The notes: generated by a model from the letters alone, not told the origin. A stretch of 64,000 bases of DNA from Oasisia sp. SBJ-2009 (GCA_964017155.1 OZ024864.1:34534529-34598528); one strand, 5' to 3'. Positions 37,634 through 51,537 are shown, counted from the first letter of the stretch. Numbers and translations are program-made.

Positions 37634-37785
37634 CACCTCACGGCTCCCGGACCAGAAGGTAGGGTGTAGTATGTCGGTGTGTTTGCTCGAAGCATGTATT
37701 GCTGTCTTATGTCCTTTCACTGAACTTAAAGGGCAAAAAGTCCGGTTTGGAGTCATGCATCTAAAAAGTTAACACAGACTAAACA

Positions 37786-38395
37786 TTTTCAACTACAATC
37801 AAATTATTTAGAAAAGTGGTTTACAGAGAAAGTGGTCATAAAGTGGCCAATCTACCAAAACCACCGACACCATGAAAGAAGCCACCTTTGTCGATACAGA
37901 CAAACCATTTTCAACTACAATCAGTTTATTTACATAAGTGGTTTACTGAGAAAGTGGTCTTAAAGTGGCCAATCTAACAAAACCACCGACACCATGAAAG
38001 GAACCATCTTGGTCGATGCAGACTAACCATTTTCAACTACAATCAAATTACATACATAAGTGGTTTACTGAGAAAGTGGTCTGAAAGTGGCCAATCTAAC
38101 AAAACCACCGACACCATGAAAGAAACCATCTTGGTCGATACAGACTAACCATTTTCAACTACAATCAGATTAGTTACATAAGTGGTTTACTGAGAAAGTG
38201 GTCTTAAAGTGGCCAATCTAACAAAACCACCGACACCATGTATAAGGACCATCTTGGTCGATGCAGACTAACCATTTTCAACTACAATCAAATTACATAC
38301 ATAAGTGGTTTACTGAGAAAGTCGTCATTAAGTGGCAAATCTAACCCAAACCACCGACACCATGAATGGGATCATCTTGGTCGATGCAATCAATC
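37786..38395. repeat. 122-bp minisatellite, about five copies (unit 2)
   Basis: Same copy number and order as in unit 1, with scattered substitutions. Confidence 0.95.
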
Positions 38396-38551
38396 AAAAC
38401 TCAGCTTCCATTTGCGCTGTGGAAAATAATACGTCACAGTGTTGACTGGTGGTTCAGCTATCATAACAAAGGATCTATAAGGTTAGTTAAAAGTGCCTTA
38501 ATTTTGGTTTATAAGGGAATCGCGAGACCAATATGCCCTACTGTTACTCAT

Positions 38552-38674
38552 ACGCTTGTAGAAATAGTACAGGGAAAGACAGTAACAGTGAGTTGTTTTT
38601 TGTTACCCTTTGAATCGACCAGGCCTGAAAAAGTGGTCCAGTGGATTCGTAGGGACCGCGTTGGATTGACCTAA
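38552..38674 (+). pseudogene. Possible Ig-like exon fragment (unit 2)
   Basis: GKTVTVSC and VVQWIRRD are kept, with T to K at one position (PEKVVQW). Same uncertainty as at 17255. Confidence 0.3.
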
Positions 38675-38679
38675 CTATG

Positions 38680-40989
38680 AAAACAGCCACCAACAGCCGC
38701 CAAACCTCCCTCACTTATAGTACATACATATACATACATTACTTTAGAGCAAAATGAACTGAATTCCTCAATCGAAGAAAAATCACAAAATAAACGTTCA
38801 AATCTCGCGGTAACTCGGCAGCTTCGATGGCTCCGCGGTTACAGTGAACTCGCTATATAAGTTACACGCGAAATAGTTTAATTGATTATAAATAATATAA
38901 TAATAATTAATTATGCTTATCACTATGATCTGCAGGAAATGATCAGTTTTATAATAATAAAAATATTCTATTTCTTATTGCGCCACATCCATAATTGCTT
39001 GTGGCGCTTCGTAACATACTGCTACTAAAATGTATGCTATAAGACGAAGAATACTAATATATTGTAAAATAAATATAAAAAGTACGTGTGTCTATATAAT
39101 TAACTAAAATGACAAGTAATAATTTTCATTCATCACACACATTATGCATAAGAAATTATACTTCTACCACCAGATATGTAGTTATAGTGTCAGACAAAAG
39201 ACTTTATTATTGGAACAATAAAACACTCATATTTTGACAGAATATGAATAATATATTGGAAATGGTTGTAGAAAAAGAAAATTATGTTGCATTACAAATA
39301 ATATGAATATGTTATTATTTAGTCGTTATCGCAGTATGGTTTATATATATTGTTAAAAACTTAATTTAAATTATTTATTAATCGGTTTTAGAATTAGATA
39401 TACGTATTCAAACTTTTTTTACTTATATTGTATTATATTATATTTACTTCTTACAATGTGGACACTACTGAACAGAGTTTGTATTTTGGATTTTAGTGTA
39501 TAAATAAAGTGCATTATTATTATTATTATTATGATTATTACTATTATTGTTGTTATTATTATTATTGATATTATTATTATTATGTCGGCGGCGACAGTCG
39601 CACCGTACGCCGCTGACATATGTGTTCTATCTTTCCGCCGAAAGAAGAGAGAAGGACTGTAGGACATGATGTTACATTAGCAAATAGAAGTGTAATATAT
39701 AGACTAAGTATTACAAAGAACAGTGTATGAGTGGAAAGGACTAACAGCTGCTTGTGTAGATGCTAGTAGTGTAAATATGTTAAAAAATATAATCAATATA
39801 TACATCAGAATGGCTGGATACACTTAGATAGATACGTTGCACTCTCGACAAGAGATGATTCTTTAGGTGGCAACCTTGTTAAATCAGATGGTACTCTTCC
39901 AGTACCCTCCTAGGTCGTCTGTCGAGGTCTTATCCAGTGGCAGATACAAACAGTGCATATAAATGAACCCTCAAGTCAACATGCTAAAGTTGTATAAGAA
40001 CGACTATGTTTTGTGAAAGTTGTTGTGACGTTGTATTCGCAGATTACGATGGAACGTCGTCAGCGACTACGATACAGCATAAGAAGAAACGACCGAGTCC
40101 AGCTACGGTGTTGTCGACAATTACTGAAATACGGTGTTTGACTTGATCAAAATATTATATCCAAGATATATTGCTTTCACGCATTTTTCTTACGTTAACT
40201 ACAAAAGGGTGGTTTTCAATTATGTAAGATAGTATTTGTTGGTGTTTTGGTAGAACATATTATGGTTACGAGCATAACATATATTTACGGCGAATAATAG
40301 TATTGCTATTCTCCTTTTGCAGGAGTTTGAAATATCATATGTCAATATACAATCATATATATGAGTGTTCCGAACACGTCAGCCATCTTTCTGTTCGATT
40401 TGGCAAAGGTGTCCTCTTTCTAGAACGACGAACTAATGGATTTCACACATATTTAACAATTACTCAGTGTTCAGCAATATAGATAACATACAGAGTGGCA
40501 ATTTTATGTTACAGATTTTGCATATTATTTTACAATTTTAGCATGTTGTAATTTGTTGTTGTTTAATTAATGGCGTAAGAAGCCAACTTTCCTGTGAGTG
40601 TCCGGAATTTTTGAATGCAAATGGACACATTATGAAAGTTCGACTGTAAGGACGACATATTTTGCTTCGATCACCGTCACCACACGTTAACCATAGTTAG
40701 TTGGTGGTTTGTGTATGTTATGTGTACTTGAGGTATGTTGTAAAACGGTTTTCTTTGCGCTTGTGTTAATAGTATTGCAATAGCGCAGCTTTTCATGACT
40801 GTGAACAATGCTACGTATGTAAAATACAGAATAAAGAAGATGCACGCTTAATTCTGCAATATATTACGTATTATATTGTTTTTGTTCAACAATGCTCATA
40901 GAGTGCAGTGCCAAACAAAACAGACTTGGGCGTAGTATCCCTGTTTTGCTGGGGTCCACTGTGTGATTTCTTTTCAGAAGGTCTTCACG

Positions 40990-41053
<64 letters not shown>

Positions 41054-41411
41054 CTAGAATATTATCTGTGTTATCGGCGCTCAATAAGACGCATTTAGTG
41101 TTTGTGATATGATCGACGATATAATAGTATGTGCATTTTGCTGTAGAGCAAACACAAATTCCATTCGTACCAAATTGATTATCCAACTCGATCATCCTCA
41201 CCGACTACATATCATGTCCGAGGTTGTTCAAACGTTCACCTAGTCGTTTAATAATATTATTTACACACTAGCGTGGACTAACCACTGTTAGCGAATTTCT
41301 AAGACATTTCTGTCCACTTTGATTGAGAGCCTATATATTATAATTGCTATTATGACAAACACGCCTACTAGCAAAAAGTGTAAATTGGTGTTTCGTCTTC
41401 CAGTTGTTATT
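38680..41411. other. AT-rich intergenic DNA, no gene recognised (unit 2)
   Basis: Counterpart of 17380-20180 with a (TTA)n tract at 39514-39582 and a (TA)n tract at 40993-41051. No supported gene. Confidence 0.45.
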
Positions 41412-41493
41412 AAGTAGGCTCCCATCGCAGTAACTACATATCATTAAGTTGCATAACTTAATTATATGTAGTTACTGCGATGGGAGCCTACTT
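41412..41493. repeat. 82-nt palindrome (unit 2)
   Basis: Near-perfect stem with a GCAT loop, one mismatch pair fewer or more than in unit 1. Compensating identity of the arms is kept. Confidence 0.95.
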
Positions 41494-41659
41494 ACGCTTT
41501 AACAGTTCAAAGACTTGTCACACTTCAAAGACCCAACGTTGACTAGTTGACATGACATGATCATCAATAACACAACTTTGCCCCTTTGTTTTGTTAAGAC
41601 TAAATTCGCCTCAGTGTAAAAACCTAGCCGTGCATTAGCATAACAGGAGGTCGAATAGA

Positions 41660-41830
41660 CGTGACATTTTATGTTGCATATAATGCCTCTAAATCCGAAG
41701 TAGTTATTAAGAACAAAGACATGCTGGTAGAATGGAGAGACCAAAGCAAGTCTACCATGTTCAGTTTGTATTATTTTCGTAACAACAAACATCTGCTGGT
41801 ACACATACGCATACACACACACACACTCAC

Positions 41831-41894
<64 letters not shown>

Positions 41895-41960
41895 ATAGGC
41901 ACAGGCACACGCACACGCACGCATGCATGCACGCACGCACATACGAGCTATTCTGGTCCA
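41660..41960 (+). other. Conserved short frame and (CA)n tract (unit 2)
   Basis: The frame from about 41664 reads TFYVAYNASKSEVVIKNKDM and runs into a (CA)n tract at 41813-41892. No family recognised. Confidence 0.25.
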
Positions 41961-42185
41961 TGGCATTTGTTAGTGGAGAGTAGACTGCTTTTTGTACCAT
42001 AGCTATAATAATGTGTTCTGCCAGCGACACTACATTTTAAATTGTAAGAAGCATCATATTAAACACAAAATGTAAAGCTAACATAATAACATTTGGCTAA
42101 TACATATACAGCCAACACATTTCAGGTTTATTCCTAGAGCAGCAACTCTGTGGTTCAAAATCACACTATTTAAGGCCCATATAAA

Positions 42186-42443
42186 TTACGGCGTCACGTT
42201 TTCTGTACATATTCTGCGTAATTGTTGTTGATACGGTACAGAGATGCCGTTGTACATTAGCATATGGTGTCCATTAACAATATCCAGTAGCTTCAGATTT
42301 TTCATGGAAGCATCATCACGAAAATAATATACATTGATTACACCGTAAAGGTTCAAATAGTACATAGCATGTCTTGGGAGGTATGCAAGAAATGTCATAG
42401 TTTTATTTACAGCCAGAGGGACTTTGCAAAATGCTAAACACAA
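42186..42443 (-). other. 85-codon minus-strand frame at the unit end
   Basis: The minus frame includes LAYLPRHAMYYLN and YYFRDDASMKNLKLLDIVNG and is open for 85 codons; the copy at 62039-62296 has about nine replacements and no stop, while unit 1 is broken. It looks like ordinary globular protein sequence, but I recognise no family and see no ATG context or splice sites that settle it. Confidence 0.3.
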
Positions 42444-42599
42444 AAAATATTACATTTATGTTTGCCTGCCATGTCCTTCCGCCTGTATCCTCCACAAGTT
42501 GAGGTTAGGCGTGTACACGAAGGCGAACAAGAAGAACACAAAGTCTCCTGTTTGACGCACCGTTGCCGTCATCGATGTGGCTATTTAATGAATTCGCAA

Positions 42600-42975
42600 T
42601 GTCTTATGTCCTTTCGTTGAACTTAAAGGGCAATAAGTCAACGGTTTGGAGTCATGCATCTAAAAAGTTAACACAGACTAAATATTTTCAACTACAATCA
42701 AATTATTTAGAAAAGTGGTTTACTGAGAAAGTGGTCTTAAAGTGGCCAATCTAACAAACCCACCGACGCCATGAAAGGAACCATCTTGGTCGATGCAGAC
42801 TAACCATTTTCAACTACAATCAAATTACATACATAAGTGGTTTACTGAGAAAGTGGTCATTAAGTGGCCAATCTACAAAAACCACCGACACCATGAAAGG
42901 AACCATCTTGGTCGATGCAATCAGTCAAAACTCAGCTTCCATTTGCGCTGTGGAAAATAATACGTCACAGTGTCG
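42600..42975. repeat. Transposed copy of the post-kringle region with minisatellite monomers
   Basis: From CTTATGTCCTTTC to AATACGTCACAGTGT this matches 16410-17143, with two to three 122-bp monomers instead of five. It replaces the part of units 1 and 2 between about 660 and 3010, and joins directly to endonuclease sequence of the EN-RT relic. Confidence 0.85.
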
Positions 42976-43985
42976 ACCCCTCTTGTGTGATTTTTATCCC
43001 AAGATGGGAATATAGACAACACAGTGTATGAAGACATCATCGGACATCAGGGATTGGGATATATTAGAGGAATCGGGGAACGATTTGCAGACATATGTAC
43101 ACAGAAACCAACTAGTGAATGTCGGGAGACAGCACCTTCCACAACAGTTGTTATGCACAAGATAGCAATAATTTGAAACACAAGGAAGCTATTAGATAAT
43201 GCAAGGACATTTCTGGCAAAAACAGCAAAGCCACTACGTTCAGTCAAGGAAAACGTTGGAAATCCCACCACAAGAGCCTGTGGACAACTAAACCATTGGC
43301 TGAACATTTTGTAGACCTATTGAATCGTCCAGCACCTACAAACGCACCCGACACCCTTCTTGTGGAAACTCACCTATCATAGAAGAGATAAAGATGGCAA
43401 TAAAAGAATAATAAAGTGGAAAAGCAGCAGGCCTATAGACAACATGAATTCCAGCAGAACGAAGACGAAACACGAGGGTGGAGATGCCTTACCCACTCTC
43501 CCAGAAGATCTGGGAGGAGGAACAGGTGCCGATAGAATGGGAAGAGGGCTATACCATCAAGTTGCCCAAGAATGGTGACCTCACCAACTGTGCCAATTAC
43601 AGAAGCATCACACTACGCTCAGTAACGTACTGGCAATTGTCTTCAACAGGATTCCGCAACTTATTTAAATATGTCATATACTCCTACACCTACGTGAGGA
43701 ACAAGCTGGCTTCAGGAAGAGCATAATCTTATGTACACCAGACTGCAACACTGCGAATCATTGTGGAGCAGTCAGCAGAGTGGAGCTCCCCGCTCTACAC
43801 CTGCTTCGTGGACTATGAAACAAGTATTGGACAGTTAGTATATATAGACTGATCTAGGGACCATTCGGATCGAAACTTCTCTGCTGGTACTATATGGTGC
43901 GCCTATCAAGTATGTGAACCTCATCAGGAATTCCTATGAAGGAATGTCCAGCAGGGCACGGAGACTCAACAAGATTTTCCGATAC
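42976..43985 (+). mobile_element. EN-RT non-LTR retrotransposon relic (unit 3)
   Basis: Only the end of the endonuclease remains (NTVYEDIIGHQGLGYIRG, then GERFADIC), followed by EEIKMAIKE, QKIWEEEQVPIEWEEG, KLPKNGDLTNCANYRSITL, LRIIVEQSAEWSSPLYTCFV and VNLIRNSYEGMSS. Stops and deletions as in the other units. Confidence 0.82.
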
Positions 43986-46900
43986 AGACTCGTCGCATCG
44001 ATACCATACCAAATCGTCCAACCATCTGGGTAATCAGCTAGACGGGTCAGTTCGCTACCAAACCGAGTCCTTCCGTCATAAGATTAATTCACCATCAAAT
44101 CGACCCATTATTATATCGATTAGATATAAAGTCCGGCTGCTTCACTGATGATTTATTTCAACTTTGCTCGGTGTTATATATTTGTTGTATGCAAACAAAT
44201 AGTAGGTGCTGCCCGTAGTTGGGGTAACCCACAATGATCAATTTTGTATTGGAATGAACATAATACCATTCATACAAATAAATAGTACATCAAAATATCA
44301 ATACATTGAACAGTATTTGCAGGACACAGCAATAATGTGACACGTCACATTGAGAAAAATGTATAATAACAACCATCATATCATGTTAATGTTTCGAAGC
44401 AAACGTTTGTATAATCAATACGGTTGTGTATTTATGTGCGATCGATAATTGTAAGCTCAACTGCACTGAGCTGTATAATTACTAAAATTACAAAACGAAC
44501 GCCTGTTGTGAAAAGAGTGCGGTTATCAAGAAAATATCCAACACGGACGTATTTCGAGTAATGTCTGCTATATTTCCCACGGTTAAACATCGGTATTTCA
44601 GTTTATTAATTATAGGCGCCCAGTCTACATTGCATAACATTAAAACTTGATTATGTATCAGAAGTTTGAATGTCGATCGGATATTAATCACTGTATAAAC
44701 TATCACTACACCGCCAGCCCCAATAGACCTGTGTCAATATCTTCCTGGTCTACGGTGTCAATATACCTAGTCAATACTGTACTGGGGAATTACATTGACT
44801 TAATATATAAGTTTCTATTCCGATTGGCAGAACGACATTTATGACGCAAACGTATAGGAACAGTCAATATTCGAAGCAAACTGGACGATTTCTGAAAAGC
44901 AGTAGTAATGATCTTAATAAAAGATCAACATAAAAACGGACATTTGTGGCAAATGGTATGTCGTCATACGATTTGAATGGACAATAAGTACTGGCGTACC
45001 GCTATGGTGCATAGCGTACCCACATCTCATGAAGAAAATACAAATGGCACTGATAGTTTTATACAATGTCTCAAACTTCATTATAGGTTACATCACTCAG
45101 CAGCCAACACCAGGTTTCAGGTGGTACGTCACTAGTTGGATGCCCCTAAGTGTCATATAAGTATAACATATGGTTACGTCTTTATCGCTGCTTATTTCGT
45201 AAGAAAACACACTACTTAGCTTTTTCCAAATGCTACTAAAATGTGAATACAAATAACGGTATTATAACGGGCTGATGTCATCGAGTAAATAACAGACTAG
45301 AAACTGCTCTCAGTTCCCTTACACTAAATGAACAACAGGTAACTTACTTCAATAGTTTCCAGCCGAGCCTACACGTTATGCATCAGTGCTCACGGAGGAT
45401 TCGATACGTAACTCAGTCTTTCGGCCATGCGTTTGTGGGGGGGGGCACGACATCCTAATTAGTTTAGGAAAAATCCTCGGCTATGAAACACCTACAAAAC
45501 ACGATCACAGTTGTTTGACATGAAATGCGTCCACTGGCGTCTTTCAAACGACGACGGTGAGAGGTGAAGCCGGTGGCGCCTACGGATAGTGCTGGTTTGT
45601 CAAGCCGAAAGCGCACAAGCCGATCTGATGTCAGGCGACAGACGTATGGCCTAGCTATCCTCACCTGTCGGCTGCGACTAGACCGCGATATGTCTCCAGG
45701 CGTCATGTCGGGACTTTCTGCTAGTGTACTGCATACGCCAACATGCATTCAGTTATTGTCGTAGCTCGCGCTATGGCACGAAATAGGAACACGTTTGTTA
45801 AATATTTAATATGCCGGTGTCAAGTGAATATATCATGTTTGGGTTTAATACCAGCATTGTCGTTGCGTTTATAAACTTATAAACTATAAACTATTTTAAT
45901 GAGAATCTAGAAATTTACACTCTTGGATAGACAGGACGCTTGCCTAGCATTTGTATGAGGCCGCCTCGATGATATAATTTGTATTATGTTTATATATTAA
46001 TTTATTTTAACTCAAAACTACGTTTCCTTTGATGCAAACTAATAATTACAATCATAAGCAGTTAACTTCTGTTGTGTTCTATTCACAACTTTCTCTCACT
46101 AGCCTAACAACCGGAGACACACTTTGATGGTTTTCCTTATGCTATGCCGTAAAGTCAGGCAAGAAGGAATGTCATTATTGTGGGGGGAGGGCTGAGAACC
46201 GGCACTTCCATCACCACTACTCAGCTTCCATTTTCTCGGGTCGTGACGTCATGAGATGGGGGGACCACGCTGCCTTCACTTAAGATATTTATTGCGGTGC
46301 GGAACCACTCGTCTGCTACCAGCGAAGTTCTAAAACGGGCGGCTGCCTCCCTTGGTCCAAGATTCTGGGGCCAAACCCCACGTGACACAACTCGCCTAAA
46401 TGAAAACGCTAATATAACCACATATATAATCTAATGCAATTACGGTAACTTGCAAACACTGTATGCATTGACAATTGACATTCTTTTCGTTACAAAAAAG
46501 TCCTCGTGGGGTTGATTGTTTAATATGAAATTAAAATATCAAAGTATCGACCACTAATAGGCCCAGTCAGGGTAGCGTAGAATTATTAAATAGTATTCCT
46601 GTGCTATTGACACGAAGGTAGGTTTAGGCGTTATTGTGTCGATATCTAATTCATTCACATATTCGGAGTTCCGTTCATTTAAGCTCTACGCAAAGTATGT
46701 TTAGTTAACATCAACCAGAACAACCGCGTTGACTGCGGCCAAGGTGAGTTTGAGGTGCCACATGCAAGACACAATTACATTAAATATATCGGCAGGCCAA
46801 TCAAGCTGCAAACAAACATGTTATGTCATCGATTCCTCTATTTACATTAACGTAGAGAACGTATTGTCATCACATTGGCGATTTCCGAACAGATCAATGT

Positions 46901-46990
46901 TATCAATTGAAAATCGATGTTTGGCCTTGCCCACGTAGTTTCGACGATTGATAGGTTAAGTGTTTCGTTCAGTGCGCAAATGGTGATATT
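43986..46990. other. No gene recognised (unit 3)
   Basis: Counterpart of 4101-6869 and 7225-7260. Contains a unique insertion of about 170 bp near 45830-46010 relative to unit 1. The open frame ending at about 45764 keeps the same stop as in unit 1. The foldback element is absent: its empty site is at about 46950 (GATTGATAGGTTAAG). Confidence 0.4.
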
Positions 46991-47036
46991 AGTGAAATGT
47001 GTGGGGTATTGGACAAATATCTAAATGTAACATACA

Positions 47037-47300
47037 CACATACATACATACATACATACATACATACATACATACATACATACATTCATACATACATACA
47101 TACATACATACATACATGCATGCATATGTACATACGTACATACGTACATACATACATACATACATACATACATACATACATACATACATACATACATACA
47201 TACATACATACATACATACATACATGCATACATACATACATACATACATACATACATACATACATACATACACACACATACATACATACATATACACACA
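47037..47300. repeat. (CATA)n microsatellite
   Basis: About 260 bp of CATA with minor interruptions. Tyr/Ile/His- and Cys/Met/Tyr-rich frames on both strands are artefacts. It is not present at this place in units 1 and 2. Confidence 0.97.
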
Positions 47301-48196
47301 CGCATACATATATACATTCATGCATATACACATAAATGCATACACACATATATACTTAATACTACCACTCCTAAGACCAAATACGGTCCAAAAGAATACA
47401 GTGTGACGTTGTCACCATTTTGCCTTTAGCATTGCGCCAATAATGCGAGGCCTATTCAGCATTTTGGTTGCGTACGTCTCTGTCTGAGATATTGTAATGA
47501 TCCGAACACATCGGCCATGACGATCAATAGTTAGCAAAAGTCATCGCCCAGGCCCATTCCGCCAATACGACAGGGTTGGGCAACTATAATATCGTTCATG
47601 CCCGAGTCGAGAAAACTACTTCCAAAACTACTACACCCAAAAACCGTTCGTTTTGAAATCAGTCACGTGCACCCATAGTAACGTTAAAGGTGCACAATGA
47701 ATTCGTCTACCCAATGCCAATCCGAATTTTATGTCCAGATGTGTAACGTGTTAATAGTTTAATTAGTATGCCCAGTCCGTTGAATTTTTAAATGGGTACT
47801 TGTCCTGTTTCAAAGAATTGTCGTTACGCCGGCTATAAGTATAACAGGCGAAACAATCTGCAGCTGTCGGCACAATATGCAGTAATGGGTGATTTTAATT
47901 ATTGTTTTTAAACACCCAGCCACCTGTCGAAACAACATATGTGCGGCGTATGCTTTGCTTTTTAGTATTGTGAATGTGTGCAACATAAGCTTCTGTCACT
48001 TTAGTGTAGTACAACTAATACGCCAATGTAAGTTTGCATGTAATTTAAGCAGTTAAGAGGACGATGGCCTTCTATCGACTCTAGCTTTTTATGACTTCGT
48101 GACTAATTAAACGTGGTCACCGCGTCTATGAAATGGTGCCTAGACGACGAGCTGCTGCTGCTGCTGACTTACGACATTGAGTGACAGCCGGCAAGG

Positions 48197-48204
48197 TTCA
48201 TAAC
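48197..48204 (+). promoter_or_regulatory. Decayed TATA box of LRR pseudogene 3a
   Basis: TTCATAAC stands where intact copies have TTTATAAA, 102 bp before the ATG. The spacing is unchanged, so the box was lost by substitution. Confidence 0.55.
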
Positions 48205-48298
48205 GCCACGACGAGGAAGCACAACCCACACGACACTCGGAGGAGAGAAGAAACCGTTCACCAAACGACGACTAACATCGAGACACAACCAAGTGACG

Positions 48299-49399
48299 AT
48301 GGTTGGGTCGACTGCTAGGCCGGGAGTACGGCGTGGTGACGTGTCTGAGGAGCCACGGCGATGGCTGTTGGTCGCTGTGCTGATAGCGGCCCTCGTGCCG
48401 ACCACTCACGGTGTCTGCAGTGCCACTGACGATCCCCGTTGCAGCTGTAAAGATGGGTTGGTTGGTCCTAAAAACTTACTGTAACTTGGATGGCGACTAC
48501 TCACAGGTACCGTCGTTCCGTGGGCAAATCGACAAATTTGACCGTACAAGCTGGGGCTTTTAAAAACTTCCGTACCGAGAGTATATTAATCGATTCTCGT
48601 ACTAAAGTTACCATTGAATCGGGAGCATTCTCAGGTGTTGGGAGTGAAATCCTTGAACTGTATATTATGGACACGTTAGAGATGATCCCCGATGGAGCAT
48701 TTGATGGACTCGGCCAGCTGAGAGGTCTATTTCTGAACGGAAACCGCCTGAAGACACTGAACCGCTTGACGTTCAGCCACTTGCCGAAGCCAATAGCTCT
48801 GCGTCTAAAGAGAAACCAGATCGAGGCGACCAACGATGAAGCTTTCGACGGTCTCAGTCAACTAAAGAGTCTATAACTAGACAAGAACCGCTTGAAGACA
48901 GTGAATCACAGAATGTTCAGTAAATTATCACATCTGGAGGTACTTGATCTGGCCCAAAATCAGCTGGAGACCATACCTTATGACGCCTTCGATGGACTCG
49001 GTAAAGTGCTCAGTCTAGATATGTCAACTAACGTCCTGAAGGCACTCAGCCACTCAATGTCTAGTCACTTGTCACGTCTGTGGCAACTTGATCTTGACCA
49101 CAACCAACTCGAGACGATCCCCGATGACGCGTTCCTTGGACTCGGTCAGTTGAAGTACTTGAAGTTGAGCAATAATCGCCTGACGTCACTGAATGCCACG
49201 CTCGTTAGCAGTATGTCACAGCTGAATGGTACATTGCTTAGAGACAACCCGCTGACGTGTGACTGTCGACTGGCCTGCATACAGGCGAAAGCAAATACAC
49301 TCGACGTTAAAGGTGTGTGCGCTAATCCGCCGTCGGCCAGAAGTAAGTCAGTCACAGCGTACGACGTCTCTCAGTGCAAGCAAGACACAACGAAAATAG
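48299..49399 (+). pseudogene. LRR-kringle pseudogene copy, sense strand (unit 3a)
   Basis: This is a second LRR exon in unit 3, with the same start (MVGSTARPGV), signal peptide, caps and repeats. It is broken by a +1 insertion near 48470, a 35-bp deletion near 48525 and a TAA at 48874-48876 (Tyr codon in the intact copies). The LRRCT Trp is Cys (LACIQA), and the donor is TAG|GTATTG. The TATA box at 48197-48204 has become TTCATAAC. No kringle exons follow: downstream sequence jumps near 49450 to a block homologous to 18600. Outside the lesions the LRR code is readable (LEVLDLAQNQLETIPYDAF), so the copy could still donate sequence by conversion. Confidence 0.93.
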
Positions 49400-49705
49400 G
49401 TATTGTTTTAATTTTTGTATTTAAACTGAACTTTAAGCCATAGCATTTTTTGCGATGGCTCCATTCCGGTAATCATCTAGGTCGTCTATTCAGGTCTTCT
49501 CTTTCCGTGTGGTCATACGTGATTCCCATCGGTTAGTTCAAAGTCTACTGGGTTGTCCTGCCCATGTCCACTTCCTTCTCCTGATTTGTTCAATCACGAC
49601 TAAGACATTTGTCTTTTCTCTTAGCCATATGTATATTTTATGACGTTATATGTTATGTTTAACTTACTTCTTCCCTCTTTGATTTATGAGTTTGCTAGCT
49701 TTATA

Positions 49706-49792
<87 letters not shown>

Positions 49793-49840
49793 AGCTAGAC
49801 ATATATATCAAACTATATGTTTATCAAGCCAGCTGTATAT

Positions 49841-49879
<39 letters not shown>

Positions 49880-50950
49880 AAACTCAAGTCAATATATAAA
49901 GTTATATAAGAACGACCATGTTATGTGACAGTTGTTATGACGTTGTACTCGCTGATTAAGATGTAACGTCGTCAGCGACTACGGTACAAAGAAGAAACGA
50001 CTACGCCCATGCAACAACGGTGTTATCGACAATTATGGAGATAATGGTGTTTGAACTGATCAGAATATATTATCTCATATATAATGTTTAACGCATTTTT
50101 TAACATTAAATAAATACATTTTGTGCGGGTGTTTTTCAGTGAAGTCAGTTAGAGTTTTATTTTGTTGTGCTTTGGGTTGAACATTCATATGGCAAGGTGT
50201 TTGTTACGGTTTTATCATAATAAACAGTCGTCGACATGTTGCCTTGTGCCGGAGTGTCTAAATAAAAGGTTTGCTTTGCACTTATCTGAATGTTATTGCA
50301 ATAATGCAGCTTTTCATGACACTGAAGAATGCCATGCTTGTAAAACCACAATAAGGACGATCAACGCGTATTCTACAATAAGACTCTGTTATTTTGTATA
50401 CTTTATATTCAAAATGGTCATAGAGGACAGTGCCAAACAAAACAGACGTGGGCGTAATATATCCGTTTTTTTGCAGGGGTTAAATGTGTGATTCATTTTA
50501 AAGCTAGTTGTGTTACATGACCATGGTTTCTGTTAAAATGGCAAATTTATTACTAGTATCGTGAAATACTCCTGCTCTATACGACGCGTTATTTGTTTGT
50601 GATCTGATCAACGGAATAACTATTAAAATATATTATGCAGTAGAGCAAACGAAAATTTCATTCCCACCAAATGGATCATACAAGTTGTCCATACGGACCA
50701 TTCTCAACAACTTCCCAGGAAATATACGTACACCATGTTTTTAGACACGTTCACTGCTGTCATTTCATTATTTACACAGCAGTGTGGGTTGATTGATTAT
50801 TATCACGAATCTTCTAAAAAAGTCCTGTCTATATGATTTAGCGGCTATCTATTCTAATTGCCATAATATCAACTGGGCCTTATTACACAAAAACGTGAGT
50901 AGTTTTGTTCCGTCTTCCAACTTTCATTTCTAACGACTTAATGATACGGC
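49400..50950. other. Intergenic DNA after pseudogene 3a, no gene
   Basis: Contains (TA)n tracts at 49710-49790 and 49845-49877. From about 49871 it is a diverged copy of 18670-19680 and from 50480 of 9540-10040. This shows that an older LRR module was followed by the same downstream blocks. Short frames here have no support. Confidence 0.5.
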
Positions 50951-50954
50951 GCGG

Positions 50955-51537
50955 CGCGGCGCGGCGCGGCGCACACAAACACAGATACACATACACACAG
51001 ACACACAGACGCCGAGACACACAGAACACAGACACACAGACACGCATACACGCATACACGCAGACACGCAGACACGCAGACACGCAGACGCGCAGACGCG
51101 CAGACGCGCAGACGCGCAGACGCGCAGACGCGCAGACGCGCAGACGCGCACACGCGCACACGCGCACACGCAGACACGCAGACACGCAGACACGCAGACA
51201 CGCAGACACGCAGACACGCAGACACGCAGACAAGCAGACACGCAGACACGCAGACCCGCAGACCCGCAGACACGCAGACACGCAGACACGGAGACACGCA
51301 GACACGCAGACACGCAGACCCGCAGACACGCAGACACGCAGACACGCAGACACGCAGACACGCAGACACACAGACACACAGACACACATACACACAGACA
51401 CACAGACACACAGACATACACATATATACACACACAAGCATACACACACATACACACACATACACACACATACACACACATACACACATACACACATACA
51501 CACATACACACATACACACATACACATACACACACGT

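Noticed and set aside
46989..47406. Tyr/Ile/His- and Cys/Met-rich frames over (CATA)n
   Set aside because: Microsatellite artefacts.
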